A stretch of 64,000 nt of DNA from Cellulophaga algicola DSM 14237 (GTDB lineage Bacteria; Bacteroidota; Bacteroidia; Flavobacteriales; Flavobacteriaceae): contig NC_014934.1 of NCBI RefSeq assembly GCF_000186265.1, positions 4,588,001 to 4,652,000 on the forward strand. Reading direction: 5' to 3'. Within the stretch, counting starts at the first letter, position 1, and every line of letters starts with the position of its first letter. The notes beneath the pieces were generated by a model, which was given only the letters and a program-made list of their open reading frames with translations, had not been told where the DNA came from and did no database searches. Positions 34,264 to 43,376 of this stretch are shown here, piece after piece. The position numbers were made by a program, and so were the translations under genes.

Positions 34264-35238
34264 TAAGGTTTTAGAGGTCAGTAGCTAACTTCGTATCTTG
34301 ATACTCAGTAAATATATTAAATTATGGATATTTTCAAGGGTCAAAATCTTCTAGAGTTCTCTGATTGCTTCAAAACGGACAATGATTGCAAAGAATATTT
34401 AGCAAATATTAAGTCTAAAACCCCTTTTAAATGTTCTAGATGCAATCATATAGCCTGTCAAACACGTGCTGATTTCTCTAGGCAATGTAATATTTGTAGA
34501 CATACAGAATCCGCAACAGCAGATACTTTATTTCACAAGGTAAAGTTTGGTGTTCGCAAAGCATTTTTTATTTGTTTTGAGATGGCTACAAGCACGAAAA
34601 GCTTATCTGCAAGTTATATGGGAGTACGTTACGGAGTAACAGAAAAAACAGCTAGACTTTTTATGCTTAAGGTCAGAGAAGCTATGTCTTCGAGTGGGAA
34701 TAATCCTATGGACGGAGTTGTTCATGTAGATGAATTTGTTTTAGGGGGCAGAGAAGAAACAAAAGTTGGCAGAAGCTACAATGCTAAGAAAAAGAAGGCG
34801 GTTACAGCTGTTCAGCTTACAGAAAATGGAAAGGTAAAAAGAATGTATGCTATGAAAATAGATGATTTTTCAGCACAATCCTTACAATATATTTTTGTCA
34901 ACCATATCAGCCGAAACGCAAAGATTACTACAGATAAATGGAGAGGCTATAGTCCTATTGCAAAGGCTTACGACATCACACAAATAGAAAGTAATGGAGG
35001 GTTAAATTTTAAAGCGCTTCATACAATGATACATCAGGTTAAATCTTGGATAAGAACAACTTATTCTTGGGTTAGTGACAATAATTTAAATAGATATTTC
35101 AATGAATTTTGTTTTAGAATAAACAGATCTCAAAGTAAAGCTACAATATTCAATAATCTTATTGTTAAAATGGTCAATAATGATAAAATCAATCAAGCTG
35201 AATTAATAAGTAATTAACTACTGACCTCTATAAGGTTT
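34264..35238 (+). mobile_element. IS1595-family insertion sequence, copy 1, with 8-bp target duplication
   Basis: The element spans 34272-35230 (959 bp). The ends TAGAGGTCAGTAGCTAACT and AATTAACTACTGACCTCTA are inverted repeats with two mismatches. The flanking 8 bp TAAGGTTT is duplicated exactly (34264-34271 and 35231-35238), as expected for IS1595-family elements. It encodes one transposase. It is nearly identical to the copy at 53604-54562 (two base differences noticed within the transposase gene), so transposition is recent. Confidence 0.95.
34324..35217 (+). CDS. IS1595-family (ISXO2-like) transposase, copy 1
   Basis: This 297-residue transposase has an N-terminal zinc ribbon (CSRCNHIAC and CNICRH, about 38-61) and a DDE-type catalytic core. 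The first Asp is in VHVDEFVLGGREE, the second in ITTDKWRGY, and the acidic residue near the C-terminus is probably the Glu in RYFNEFCFRIN. It differs from copy 2 by Ala/Thr in EYLANIK and Asn/Asp in TENGKV. Intact and probably active. Confidence 0.95.
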   Translation: MDIFKGQNLLEFSDCFKTDNDCKEYLANIKSKTPFKCSRCNHIACQTRADFSRQCNICRHTESATADTLFHKVKFGVRKAFFICFEMATSTKSLSASYMGVRYGVTEKTARLFMLKVREAMSSSGNNPMDGVVHVDEFVLGGREETKVGRSYNAKKKKAVTAVQLTENGKVKRMYAMKIDDFSAQSLQYIFVNHISRNAKITTDKWRGYSPIAKAYDITQIESNGGLNFKALHTMIHQVKSWIRTTYSWVSDNNLNRYFNEFCFRINRSQSKATIFNNLIVKMVNNDKINQAELISN

Positions 35239-35704
35239 AATTAATTCAATTTATGTTTACATTTAAACGATGGGTTGCATACTGTTTTTGCTTAATTCAT
35301 TTTTTCTCAATCAACCAATTTTTAACGTTTTACTACTAAATATGCTACAGATTTAGTAAATATAGGTAAAACATTACATTAGAAAATCGTATTATCCTGT
35401 TCAGTCCTTTATAGCTATTACTTATTAAGACGCTAATGTCTTTTATTCATGAGATTTTTTTTACTAAGTAATTTTTTAAATATGTTCATTTTTACGCCTC
35501 TTTAAATATAATTTCTCCTCCTACTTCTATTTCTTGGCTAGCACTAAAAAGTAATGATAGCATTAGTACAATAAAAACAATAGTTTATTTCATGATTTTA
35601 AGTGTTTACAAACGCATTCTTTATACTTTAACCTTAGCATTAGGTCGTGATTTTTTCGCAAAAAATGTTACCATTAATTAGATAAACTTTAGTAGCGAAG
35701 CTAT
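35239..35704. other. AT-rich intergenic stretch with a small gene remnant
   Basis: No intact gene was found. It follows the IS element and holds the stop-containing signal-peptide remnant listed at 35492-35593. The remaining sequence shows stops in all frames and no clear promoter or terminator. Confidence 0.5.
35492..35593 (-). pseudogene. remnant of a small secreted-protein gene
   Basis: On the minus strand ATG AAA TAA is followed in the same frame by TIVFIVLMLSLLFSASQEIE, then VGGEIIFKEA and stop. This is a typical Sec signal peptide and the first residues of a secreted protein, with codon 3 changed from Lys (AAA) to stop (TAA) and the rest lost. It is a degenerate gene start rather than a working small protein, though re-initiation at an internal ATG cannot be excluded. 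Confidence 0.45.
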
Positions 35705-36232
35705 TTATTTCTTGGTATCTGCCATTAATTCCTTTTCAATTTGTTCTACATAAACGGATAAGTTCTTTTTCATCAAGACTAAGCCTTTCCCATAAATATC
35801 TACAAGATACACCTGCTCCTCTTCCATTCCTTCTTTAAGCCACGCTTTCTCTGCTTCTAAATCTCCTTTTCTAACGATAATGAGTTCATAATATCTAAGT
35901 GCGGAATCATAATCGGTTATCGTAAGTTGATTAAAATTTGAAATCGCAGGATTATTGTTGCTATTGCGTTGTCCTATATCGGCTCCAAGGAATACCTCAC
36001 AATTTGAAAATGTATAATGAGGGTTATGGTTATCAAAATTTCGATACGTTCTTCTATCGCCATTCTTCAATAAAAAACGCTGAATTTCTTCAAACTTTCC
36101 TGGAGGTATTACCTTTGAAATCTCAATGAAATTCATGCTTAAATTTTCGTTGTTTTTCGAGGTGCTTTTTACTGATTTACAAGCAAATAACAGTACCATC
36201 GCAAAGAGTAAACTCAGAATTTTATTTCTCAT
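35705..36232 (-). CDS. lipoprotein of unknown function
   Basis: The open frame runs to 36292, but the ATG at 36232 is preferred because it gives a clean lipoprotein signal peptide with lipobox LFAC (C18); the first 20 residues of the longer frame are not signal-like. The mature part (about 157 residues) has an alpha/beta mix (PPGKFEEIQRFLLKNGDRRT, LDIGQ-like and ADIGQRNSNN stretches) with no recognised family. It appears monocistronic. Confidence 0.7.
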   Translation of the reverse strand: MRNKILSLLFAMVLLFACKSVKSTSKNNENLSMNFIEISKVIPPGKFEEIQRFLLKNGDRRTYRNFDNHNPHYTFSNCEVFLGADIGQRNSNNNPAISNFNQLTITDYDSALRYYELIIVRKGDLEAEKAWLKEGMEEEQVYLVDIYGKGLVLMKKNLSVYVEQIEKELMADTKK

Positions 36233-36375
36233 TTGGTTAATAGATTCACACTGATTATGCTTTATTGTAATTAAAGGATAAATGTACTGCACTTCCCGTT
36301 TTTAAAATACCCGGTTTATAGGGAAGTTTAGTTGTATTTGCTTTTAGACAAGGGATCTGATAAGATTTTATGTAT

Positions 36376-36866
36376 TTACTCTTGTCCGTTTTTCTCCACG
36401 GAAGCTATCATTTTTAATGCCGCTCGTGCTAATTCACTTTCTGGAAATTCTTTTAAAGTTCTTTCATAATATGTTTTAGATTGTATGCCATCGCCAATTT
36501 GAGAATAGCAAAAACCTATATTAGCTAATGTCATCTCCCGATATGACATATTTGAAGAACTTAATAAGGTCAAAAAACGATAGGTATCAACCCATTCATA
36601 TTTCTTGAAGAAAACATAGCTTTTTTTAAAATTTTCAATGGCTACTAAAAAATTCTTCTGATTGTTATTCTTTATTCCTTTTCTATGATCCCTAGGAATT
36701 AAATTTCTTAGGGAAAAAGAAAGTATTAAATACGTTACAGCCCCATAAATAATGATTCTTTAGGAGCTATTTGCTGCCATAATAAAATTACTCCCCACAT
36801 AACACCTATATGGGGAATTATTGAAAACCAATTTGTTTGCCTAACAGTGGGTATCTTTGAGCTCAT
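36376..36866 (-). pseudogene. TPR membrane protein gene with a frameshift
   Basis: The 5' part starts at ATG 36866 and reads MSSKIPTVRQTNWFSIIPHI, then GVMWGVILLWQQIAPKESLF, and stops. In another frame the sequence continues GAVTYLILSFSLRNLIPRDH, a helix, then TPR-like repeats (TLANIGFCYSQIGDGIQSKT) to the stop at 36376. Adding one base in the G-run complementary to 36741-36744 joins the two parts into one two-helix TPR protein of about 160 residues, a layout I recall from other Flavobacteriaceae. Either a real 1-bp deletion or a homopolymer sequencing error. Confidence 0.8.
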
Positions 36867-36938
36867 TTACTACTACTCTATTTTAGTTAAACACCTTATT
36901 CATTTAGGGCAATTATGAAATTTTCCTTATCTTTTTAT

Positions 36939-37514
36939 TTATGCTAATATAGGTGTCAACAAGCTAAAAATAATATAGCAAAGTATTGTTAATAACACAA
37001 AACTCATAAAGATAGGCGGCAATACTATTTGCTTTTTAAAGCTATTGTCAAGGCAAGCGCTATTTGGATTTTTAGGATTATAATATACTTGTACCAATTC
37101 GCCCTTCACCTCTTCGATACTCCTTCCCGAATTAAGCTCTTTTAAGAGCTTTTCATAATGATCTAGAGTATTATTCTTCTTGTTTGAGGAATACTCTTTT
37201 GCGTATAAAGAATCTGATGCTAAAGTCTGATTTGATAGGTAATATTTTTGATTGACTGAATAAACGTACGTAGTTATTCTTGCATATAATACGTCAACTC
37301 CACCTCCTTCATCAGGAAAATTTTTAGACTTAATTTCTGATCCTAAAATTTTTCCTTCACAAGGTGTCCAATTCTTACTTTGCACCATTCTTATAGTTCC
37401 TAGTATCCCAGTTATTAAAAGCCAAAGAGCAAAGTATAAAAATAACGGCAATAAAATGCACACAAAAATCGTAGGTAATACATCTAAACTCCAATTAGAG
37501 AGATTGAATTTCAT
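36939..37514 (-). CDS. DUF3592 membrane protein
   Basis: This 191-residue protein has an N-terminal helix (about 13-38), a soluble DUF3592 domain (CEGKILGSEIKSKNFPDEGG to VQVYYNPKNPNSACL, the VYYNP motif near 147) and a C-terminal helix (about 165-188). DUF3592 proteins are widespread and uncharacterised. A smaller relative lies at 6900-7322. It is followed on the same strand by the frameshifted TPR gene, 72 bp downstream. Confidence 0.82.
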   Translation of the reverse strand: MKFNLSNWSLDVLPTIFVCILLPLFLYFALWLLITGILGTIRMVQSKNWTPCEGKILGSEIKSKNFPDEGGGVDVLYARITTYVYSVNQKYYLSNQTLASDSLYAKEYSSNKKNNTLDHYEKLLKELNSGRSIEEVKGELVQVYYNPKNPNSACLDNSFKKQIVLPPIFMSFVLLTILCYIIFSLLTPILA

Positions 37515-37609
37515 AGTGTTGCTTGTTGGAATGTCACTAGTGCATGAAGAAACTTTAAAAAATAAGTCTAAAAGTCATACTTAAAAACAACTCCATCTAA
37601 ATATTTGTA

Positions 37610-38509
37610 CTACTCAGAATCTTTCCAAATATTAAAATCCATTCGTTCTATCGTATATTCTAAGGAAGTATTATTAAAAATCTTCATAGTTATAGTACCT
37701 CTTAATTTATCCCGACCCCCTTCAATTACTTTTTCCTCTATCACAATCTCCCCTTCAGTATCATAAGAAAACCATCTTTCTTCTTGATTTGTAGTAGCTA
37801 TACTATTAGAATACGTGGCAAATTGTACGTAATTCGCAGTTGAAGATTGATCAAAACTATATGCCTTTAATGGTAAGTCCCAAACATTTTCATCTAAATT
37901 AATCGTTATTCGGCTTTCACTCGTTGAATAGAAGTCAAAACTATAGCTAGACGCTGTAGGCTTATTTTGCATAACGCGATTTGCAATAAATTTAAACTCG
38001 TCTGTATCATAAGTAATTTGAGGCACGAATTGTGGTACACATTCATCGGAACCTAAATTTGGGTACTTTAGGGTACCGGATATAGTTTTTATCAGTGTAT
38101 TATCTAGCGGATTATATAATTTTCCGCCAAAATCAAACGATACAATTTCTTTCGCTTCATCATATACAAAGTTTTCAATTCGTATAGCAGATTCATTTAA
38201 GTAAGGGGGATGGAAACTTACCCGAGTACCATCTTCAGTTATCTGTGTTAAATAAAGTTTTAGCAATTCACCATTTTTTAAGAAGGTCATTTGCATATCA
38301 AAGATAAAATCGTCGGCTCCTAAAGAGTACATATTAAGATTTATAAATCCACAATTTTCATTTGCGCCCGATTGAAATGAGGTGTTTTTGTAAAAAGTAC
38401 CATCAACGAATATCTCTAAATCTGTAGTAGCATTTTCTTTTTCTGACGAATCATTATCACAAGCAACAAGTGATACTATAGATAAAATAATAAGTAGTGT
38501 TTTTTTCAT
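37610..38509 (-). CDS. lipoprotein of unknown function
   Basis: The open frame extends to 38584, but ATG 38509 gives a standard lipoprotein signal peptide with lipobox LVAC (C17), so the mature protein is about 283 residues. It is beta-rich, with two similar halves (FxxTSFQSGANENCGFINLN and FIANRVMQNKPTASSYSFDF), suggesting an internally duplicated domain. No family recognised. Confidence 0.72.
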   Translation of the reverse strand: MKKTLLIILSIVSLVACDNDSSEKENATTDLEIFVDGTFYKNTSFQSGANENCGFINLNMYSLGADDFIFDMQMTFLKNGELLKLYLTQITEDGTRVSFHPPYLNESAIRIENFVYDEAKEIVSFDFGGKLYNPLDNTLIKTISGTLKYPNLGSDECVPQFVPQITYDTDEFKFIANRVMQNKPTASSYSFDFYSTSESRITINLDENVWDLPLKAYSFDQSSTANYVQFATYSNSIATTNQEERWFSYDTEGEIVIEEKVIEGGRDKLRGTITMKIFNNTSLEYTIERMDFNIWKDSE

Positions 38510-38689
38510 AAGTAAGTAAAAATTATATAATAAAGTATAGTTATAAACATTGTTGTTTTTCTGATTGTTCTTTGAACAAATCAATATTATTATTTAGAAG
38601 AAAAATTCTTTTTTAAATAGTCTCTCCTCTGTGAAAACTTATAACTTTTAAACGATGTAGATGCCTCCTATTCCCTAACGCCTGGTACA

Positions 38690-39343
38690 CTAAATTATTT
38701 TCTCAGTTCTAAATATTTTATCCCAAATAAACGTATAAAAACCATAATTTTTATGCGATAATTTATGGTGATTTTTATGAAAAAAATTAGTCGTGAAAAT
38801 TAAAAAATAAGGCTTTTCGCTCCTACCATTCAAGTGTGTCATAACGCCATAAAACCAATTAAAAACTAGAAATGCAATAAAGCCATAGATATTAAGTGGC
38901 AAGAGTAGGACTACTACGGTTAACAAGAGTCCAAAGAAAATAGATTCCCAGGGAGACATGTAGTAGAGGCTAACGGAATTAAACTCTTCGGAATGTTCAT
39001 GATGTTTTAAATGTATTTCTTTCAAGAAGCCTATGGTATGAGAGGCCCAATGCAACACATACATTAAAAGATCTAGCACCAAGACTAATAGTATAAATGT
39101 TACTAGTGCTGGCATGCTCGAAAAAACAATTAGTCCGTTTATCCATAGTACATATCCAGGAATTGCAATGGCCGTATTTAGGAGTACGATTATTAATGAT
39201 GCTAGTATCTCTTTTCTTGTAATGGTCGCTTTAATTTTTAAAGCTTTATCCCAAAGAATACTGATCACTACATTTATTACATACGCTAGTAAATTAAGAC
39301 TTATGAGTAACGGAAAAAATATGTAAGGGTCCTTTAAATCCAT
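38690..39343 (-). CDS. sterol desaturase / fatty acid hydroxylase family membrane protein
   Basis: This 217-residue integral membrane protein has about four helices and three His boxes of the superfamily: HWASH (HxxxH), HLKHHEHS (HxxHH) and FHKNHHKLSHKNYG (HxxHH). These ligate a di-iron centre that hydroxylates or desaturates lipids. The final FYTFIWDKIFRT motif is also typical. The substrate is not predictable; carotenoids, sphingolipids and ornithine lipids are all known for related enzymes. Monocistronic. Confidence 0.9.
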   Translation of the reverse strand: MDLKDPYIFFPLLISLNLLAYVINVVISILWDKALKIKATITRKEILASLIIVLLNTAIAIPGYVLWINGLIVFSSMPALVTFILLVLVLDLLMYVLHWASHTIGFLKEIHLKHHEHSEEFNSVSLYYMSPWESIFFGLLLTVVVLLLPLNIYGFIAFLVFNWFYGVMTHLNGRSEKPYFLIFTTNFFHKNHHKLSHKNYGFYTFIWDKIFRTEKII

Positions 39344-39450
39344 TTCTGTTTTTTAATGAATACGCTATTATTCTTATGAGTTGCAGTTTATTTAGTATTT
39401 ATTTTTTACTACTAAGTTCAACTAATATTAAAAAAGTTTTCTTCTGATGC

Positions 39451-40944
39451 TTAATAATCAATTAATGAAGGGTAATTTAAAGTGTATGTTTCTGAAAAAA
39501 TTGCAGGATATTTCTGATTGTATTCTTTTACCCAATCAGGATAATAATAGCTTGCTTTTAAAGTATCCCCATCTAACGTAAATTTTGCAAATGGTTTTCC
39601 TTTCTCTGGAGATATTATAAGAGCAAAATCTTCATCAAGTCCACTTAGAAATACGCAGTCACCGTCTTGTGACCAAATAAGTTCAACTTCAGTATCGCTA
39701 ATAATTTTTACTGGATAGGTGTAATAACATTGTCCGTGTAATTTATAAACAATTGCATTTTTCGAGATACTTACTTCATTCCAGTCACTAAAAATTGAAC
39801 AATAATCTAGGTTTGCTAAATAGCCACTAAATACAAAACCTTGTTTGGTAGCATTACTATCTTCATCAAAAAAATTAACTTTATACCAATATCCTTCTAT
39901 GGTCACATACTCTTCTTCTTCATAATTCATTTCAATTTCTGTTTTTTCAATAACATTAATTTCGGCATTATAGTCAAATTTCCCGATTGGAATGCCATCT
40001 GGACTATCTCTTATAATTAAACCGTTTTTAGCAAATACTCGGTACTTATTTCCTGATTTGTACATATTTTTATACCTATATTCTTCTCCGTTCCAGGACA
40101 TAATTTCGTCACAATTTATGACTAAATCATGGTAGCCATTGGTTTTAGACGCTAAGATTCCCAATCGCTTTACACTTCTTTTCTGTGTCTTTATTTCTAT
40201 ATCATTATATGTATTAGCTAGCCGAAGATACAGGTTATCATAGCCTTTCAAATCTTTATAATAGGTAAACCTTAACTTATCTTTATAACCATCATTATTA
40301 AGATAAACATTAAATTCTTCATAAGATTCAACAATAGAAAACTTTTGAATAAGTGACAGGCAATCCATTTCCATCACTGTCGCCATTTTAGTTTTTCGAT
40401 GTATCCCAACTTGTTTCATTTTAAAATTTTCTAAAACAAACGTTTCTTCCGTATCATTACAAGATAATATATCGCTGTAGGTATAACTTCTTTCTTCGGC
40501 CGTATCTATGGTTAAATGAAGTTTTCCGTCTTGCATTTCCATTTCAATACCATCCCAGTCTTTACCTACTTCATTAGAGATTTTAAATTGTTGACCATCA
40601 TACGCCATAATAAAATAAGAACTTCCTTCATGGTCCAGATAAGTGCTGCCAGTTTCTGAATGACACCCCTTTCTATTTTCTACCAAAACATCTAAGAAGC
40701 CATCATTATTGAAATCGTCTTGCAATTGGATATATAAAAACTTATGCTGATCAAAATCAATTAGCACTTGTCGCTCGCCATTTATCCTAGCATACAGTTG
40801 TGTATTACACTGACCAGAACCATTATTTAATCCATAGGAAATAGTTACAATATCTGATACAGTATTGGCTTCTACACTTTCCTCTTTTTTTGGGTTATTA
40901 CAAGCAAGTATTAGCGTAAAAATTAAGAGATAAATAGATTTCAT
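39451..40944 (-). CDS. lipoprotein with FG-GAP-like loops and an SH3 domain
   Basis: The start at ATG 40944 gives lipobox ILAC (C15); the longer frame adds only two residues. The N-terminal part has a DDFNNDGFLDVLVENRKGC loop of FG-GAP/VCBS type. The middle repeats the theme (YLNNDGYKDKLRFTYY). An SH3 domain follows at about 315-400 (VFAKNGLIIRDSPDGIPIG, GYWYKVNFF, GFVFSGYLANL). The C-terminus is a beta domain with YKLHGQCYYTYPVKI. It is the largest member of the window's SH3 family. Envelope-anchored, function unknown. Confidence 0.75.
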   Translation of the reverse strand: MKSIYLLIFTLILACNNPKKEESVEANTVSDIVTISYGLNNGSGQCNTQLYARINGERQVLIDFDQHKFLYIQLQDDFNNDGFLDVLVENRKGCHSETGSTYLDHEGSSYFIMAYDGQQFKISNEVGKDWDGIEMEMQDGKLHLTIDTAEERSYTYSDILSCNDTEETFVLENFKMKQVGIHRKTKMATVMEMDCLSLIQKFSIVESYEEFNVYLNNDGYKDKLRFTYYKDLKGYDNLYLRLANTYNDIEIKTQKRSVKRLGILASKTNGYHDLVINCDEIMSWNGEEYRYKNMYKSGNKYRVFAKNGLIIRDSPDGIPIGKFDYNAEINVIEKTEIEMNYEEEEYVTIEGYWYKVNFFDEDSNATKQGFVFSGYLANLDYCSIFSDWNEVSISKNAIVYKLHGQCYYTYPVKIISDTEVELIWSQDGDCVFLSGLDEDFALIISPEKGKPFAKFTLDGDTLKASYYYPDWVKEYNQKYPAIFSETYTLNYPSLIDY

Positions 40945-41053
40945 GAGCATATGTATTTTGCTAATTTTAAACTGTTGAATATCTTTCTAATTTTGAATGT
41001 ACCTTACTACTACAGAAACGCAACTTTAATTAAAGGTGATCTGTATTTTTATG

Positions 41054-42187
41054 CTAAAAATCGCGAGGCTTCATCCAGATGATTTCTGTATCCTTAAAAT
41101 ACTCATGTACTATTGGCAGTACCTCCTGAACTTTAGAATGGATATCATGAAACAACAAAATGCCTTTTCTCCAAAGCAACATCAATTTTATTTCACGTTG
41201 GGCAACTTGCTGCACGTTTAACTTAGCACTCCAATCTCTGGAGTCTATATTCCATAATATAATTTTAGATTTCTTATCCGTAAAATAAGCTACCATATCC
41301 GTATTTCTTTGGCCGTACGGAGGTCTAAAATACAGTAGGTCGTTCTTATTTTCTGTTGGGAAAACATTTTGAATCAGGGTGTTTGTATCATCAATAGATG
41401 CTTGCCATTCTGCATATTTTTGATGTGCCTTATGCACTTTTCCATGAGAAAGCAGCCTATTTTCTCCATAAAGCTCTTGTAGTGCTTGTTTAGAAGAAGC
41501 TTTTAATCGCTTTTCAAAATTATCGCCTAAAACAAAAAACATCCCAGATAAGCTGTACGTATCTAATACCTGTATCAGTTTATCCGTATTTCCATTCCCT
41601 AAAGTAGGACCATCATCGAACGTTAACAAGAAATTTTTATCTGTAAAATTATGTCCTTGAATTTCGATATCCGAAAATGGTATTATTTCACTGGTAATTT
41701 TAGGGAACAAAGCGGCTAATCTAATTTGCTCTTTTACATAATCCTCATAAAAAAGTTTTGTAGCAACATACCAAGCATTAAATGTACTAGGAAACTGCTG
41801 TTCTAATGTCGCTAAGGATAAGGCATTCCAATTACTGTTTTTACTTATTGGAATTAGCTCTTTTAAAGCGGCATCAGAAAGCTGATTGAAATTTAACAGT
41901 ATTCTTGTTTTAGTAGCTTCTTTCCATTGTGCTACCGACTCCGTATTTACGCTTTTAAGAGCAACGCGTTGTGTTAGGACGCTCTCTGATAAAGAATCAT
42001 AACTATTGAACACTTCAATAAAAACAAGCATCTCACATTTAGAGGCTATATCAAAACTCAAGTTCGATTCCATTTTCAAAGGCCAAGGCTCCGTATCCAT
42101 AATATCAACTTTAGCGCCATTAGCACCAAAGAAAAATAAGGGCATTAAAAATAACATGAAACAGATACTATTGCTACTTTTTTTCAT
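41054..42187 (-). CDS. secreted polysaccharide deacetylase (NodB domain)
   Basis: This 377-residue protein has a signal peptide (cleavage near residue 25) and an N-terminal helical region of about 155 residues. The NodB domain follows: motif 1 TFDDGP (189-194), motif 2 HGKVH (H248/H252), motif 3 RPPYG (288-292), motif 4 with D315 and W319, and motif 5 LLFHDI (H347). All metal and catalytic residues are present, so it should be an active Zn2+/Co2+-dependent deacetylase of N-acetylated glycans such as peptidoglycan or chitin. The upstream YfaP/TPR gene ends 3 bp before its start, so they act in one operon. Confidence 0.9.
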   Translation of the reverse strand: MKKSSNSICFMLFLMPLFFFGANGAKVDIMDTEPWPLKMESNLSFDIASKCEMLVFIEVFNSYDSLSESVLTQRVALKSVNTESVAQWKEATKTRILLNFNQLSDAALKELIPISKNSNWNALSLATLEQQFPSTFNAWYVATKLFYEDYVKEQIRLAALFPKITSEIIPFSDIEIQGHNFTDKNFLLTFDDGPTLGNGNTDKLIQVLDTYSLSGMFFVLGDNFEKRLKASSKQALQELYGENRLLSHGKVHKAHQKYAEWQASIDDTNTLIQNVFPTENKNDLLYFRPPYGQRNTDMVAYFTDKKSKIILWNIDSRDWSAKLNVQQVAQREIKLMLLWRKGILLFHDIHSKVQEVLPIVHEYFKDTEIIWMKPRDF

Positions 42188-42190
42188 GTG

Positions 42191-43360
42191 TTATCTTAGT
42201 TTTGACTGCATTCTTGCTATTCCTTTCGTATAGGCTTCACGTGCTCTATTTTGCTGTGCCAGCTCAAAGTTTTGTAGGGCGTCTTCCCACTGGCTTTTCT
42301 TTTCATATATCCTAGCAATATTGTAATAAGAACTAGCTCTTACATAATGTGCTTTACTACCCGATGCAAGGTCTATTGCTTTTCTGTTGGCCCATAAAGC
42401 TTCTGCCTCTTTATTCAGTTTTTGAAAAGCTAAGCCTAAATTACTATACGCTTGTCCATTTCCTTGATTTAATTCAATGGCATTTTGAAATAATAAAACC
42501 GCGCTTTCTAAATTTCCTGCATGGTATTCTTCCTCTCCTTTTCTATTAACAGCCTGTGATTCTGCTATATTAAAGCTTGAAGCCTCGATAATAGCTCCAT
42601 CAAATCTGTAGTTTTGCAAAATAGTACTTACACCTTCCCATGTAGATGCATTTTTAAAATCACCCACATCAACAATATTTCCCATTTCATCAATTAAAAA
42701 AGGAATCCAGATATTACCTTTCTTCCCCACTGGCATTGAGTATGTTTTTACAAGAGTATTTCCTATATAGATATACACTTTAGCCCTACTTACATTTGAT
42801 AGGTTTGCATTATTTATTAATTTTCTATCAGAATAATTATGCACAGCATACACATATTTTTCTCCTTGTTTCTTTTTTGCGATAGTAATGGTTTCTGGTC
42901 CGTAACTATCTGTATCATCAACATCTAGATTTGCTTGATCAGCTTCTTTCTTATGAAAACAAACGTAACCACCAGCATATGACAAGTGAGAATCTATATC
43001 GTAAGGAGAAACTCCCCAACTTAACACAATTCGCATTCCATCTAATTCTTGCATGGTCGGACTAATGGCATAGGTTAAGCCATCACACAAGCACTTGGTT
43101 ATTAAAGGCGAATACCCGTCTTTTTTTATAATTAAAATGACCTCCGAATCATTTCTATAGTGCTCCGGAATACTTACTTTTCCTTGGCTATCTGTATATT
43201 TAGTAATAGATGTTTCTCCGTTTTTCTGAAAAATAATTTCAGCATTCGGCATTACTTTATCTTTAACGACGGCACTCAATACCAATATTTCCGAAGAAGA
43301 TTGTGCAAAAGATACAGCACTCATAATTAATGCTACTAGGGTTAAGATTTTCTTATTCAT
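42191..43360 (-). CDS. secreted protein with YfaP-like (DUF2135) domain and TPRs
   Basis: This 389-residue protein has a signal peptide (cleavage near FAQ, residue 19). A carboxypeptidase-regulatory-like beta sandwich (about 25-105) is followed by a YfaP-like domain (GMRIVLSWGVSPYDIDSHLS, residues about 108-240) and C-terminal TPRs (AYSNLGLAFQKLNKEAEALW, SYYNIARIYEKKSQWEDALQ). The DIDSHL motif is the hallmark of DUF2135. It lies 16 bp after the SH3/FG-GAP gene and 3 bp before the deacetylase gene. The module order suggests a periplasmic scaffold for the deacetylase (inference). Confidence 0.85.
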   Translation of the reverse strand: MNKKILTLVALIMSAVSFAQSSSEILVLSAVVKDKVMPNAEIIFQKNGETSITKYTDSQGKVSIPEHYRNDSEVILIIKKDGYSPLITKCLCDGLTYAISPTMQELDGMRIVLSWGVSPYDIDSHLSYAGGYVCFHKKEADQANLDVDDTDSYGPETITIAKKKQGEKYVYAVHNYSDRKLINNANLSNVSRAKVYIYIGNTLVKTYSMPVGKKGNIWIPFLIDEMGNIVDVGDFKNASTWEGVSTILQNYRFDGAIIEASSFNIAESQAVNRKGEEEYHAGNLESAVLLFQNAIELNQGNGQAYSNLGLAFQKLNKEAEALWANRKAIDLASGSKAHYVRASSYYNIARIYEKKSQWEDALQNFELAQQNRAREAYTKGIARMQSKLR

Positions 43361-43376
43361 GGTTGTTTTAGTTAGA

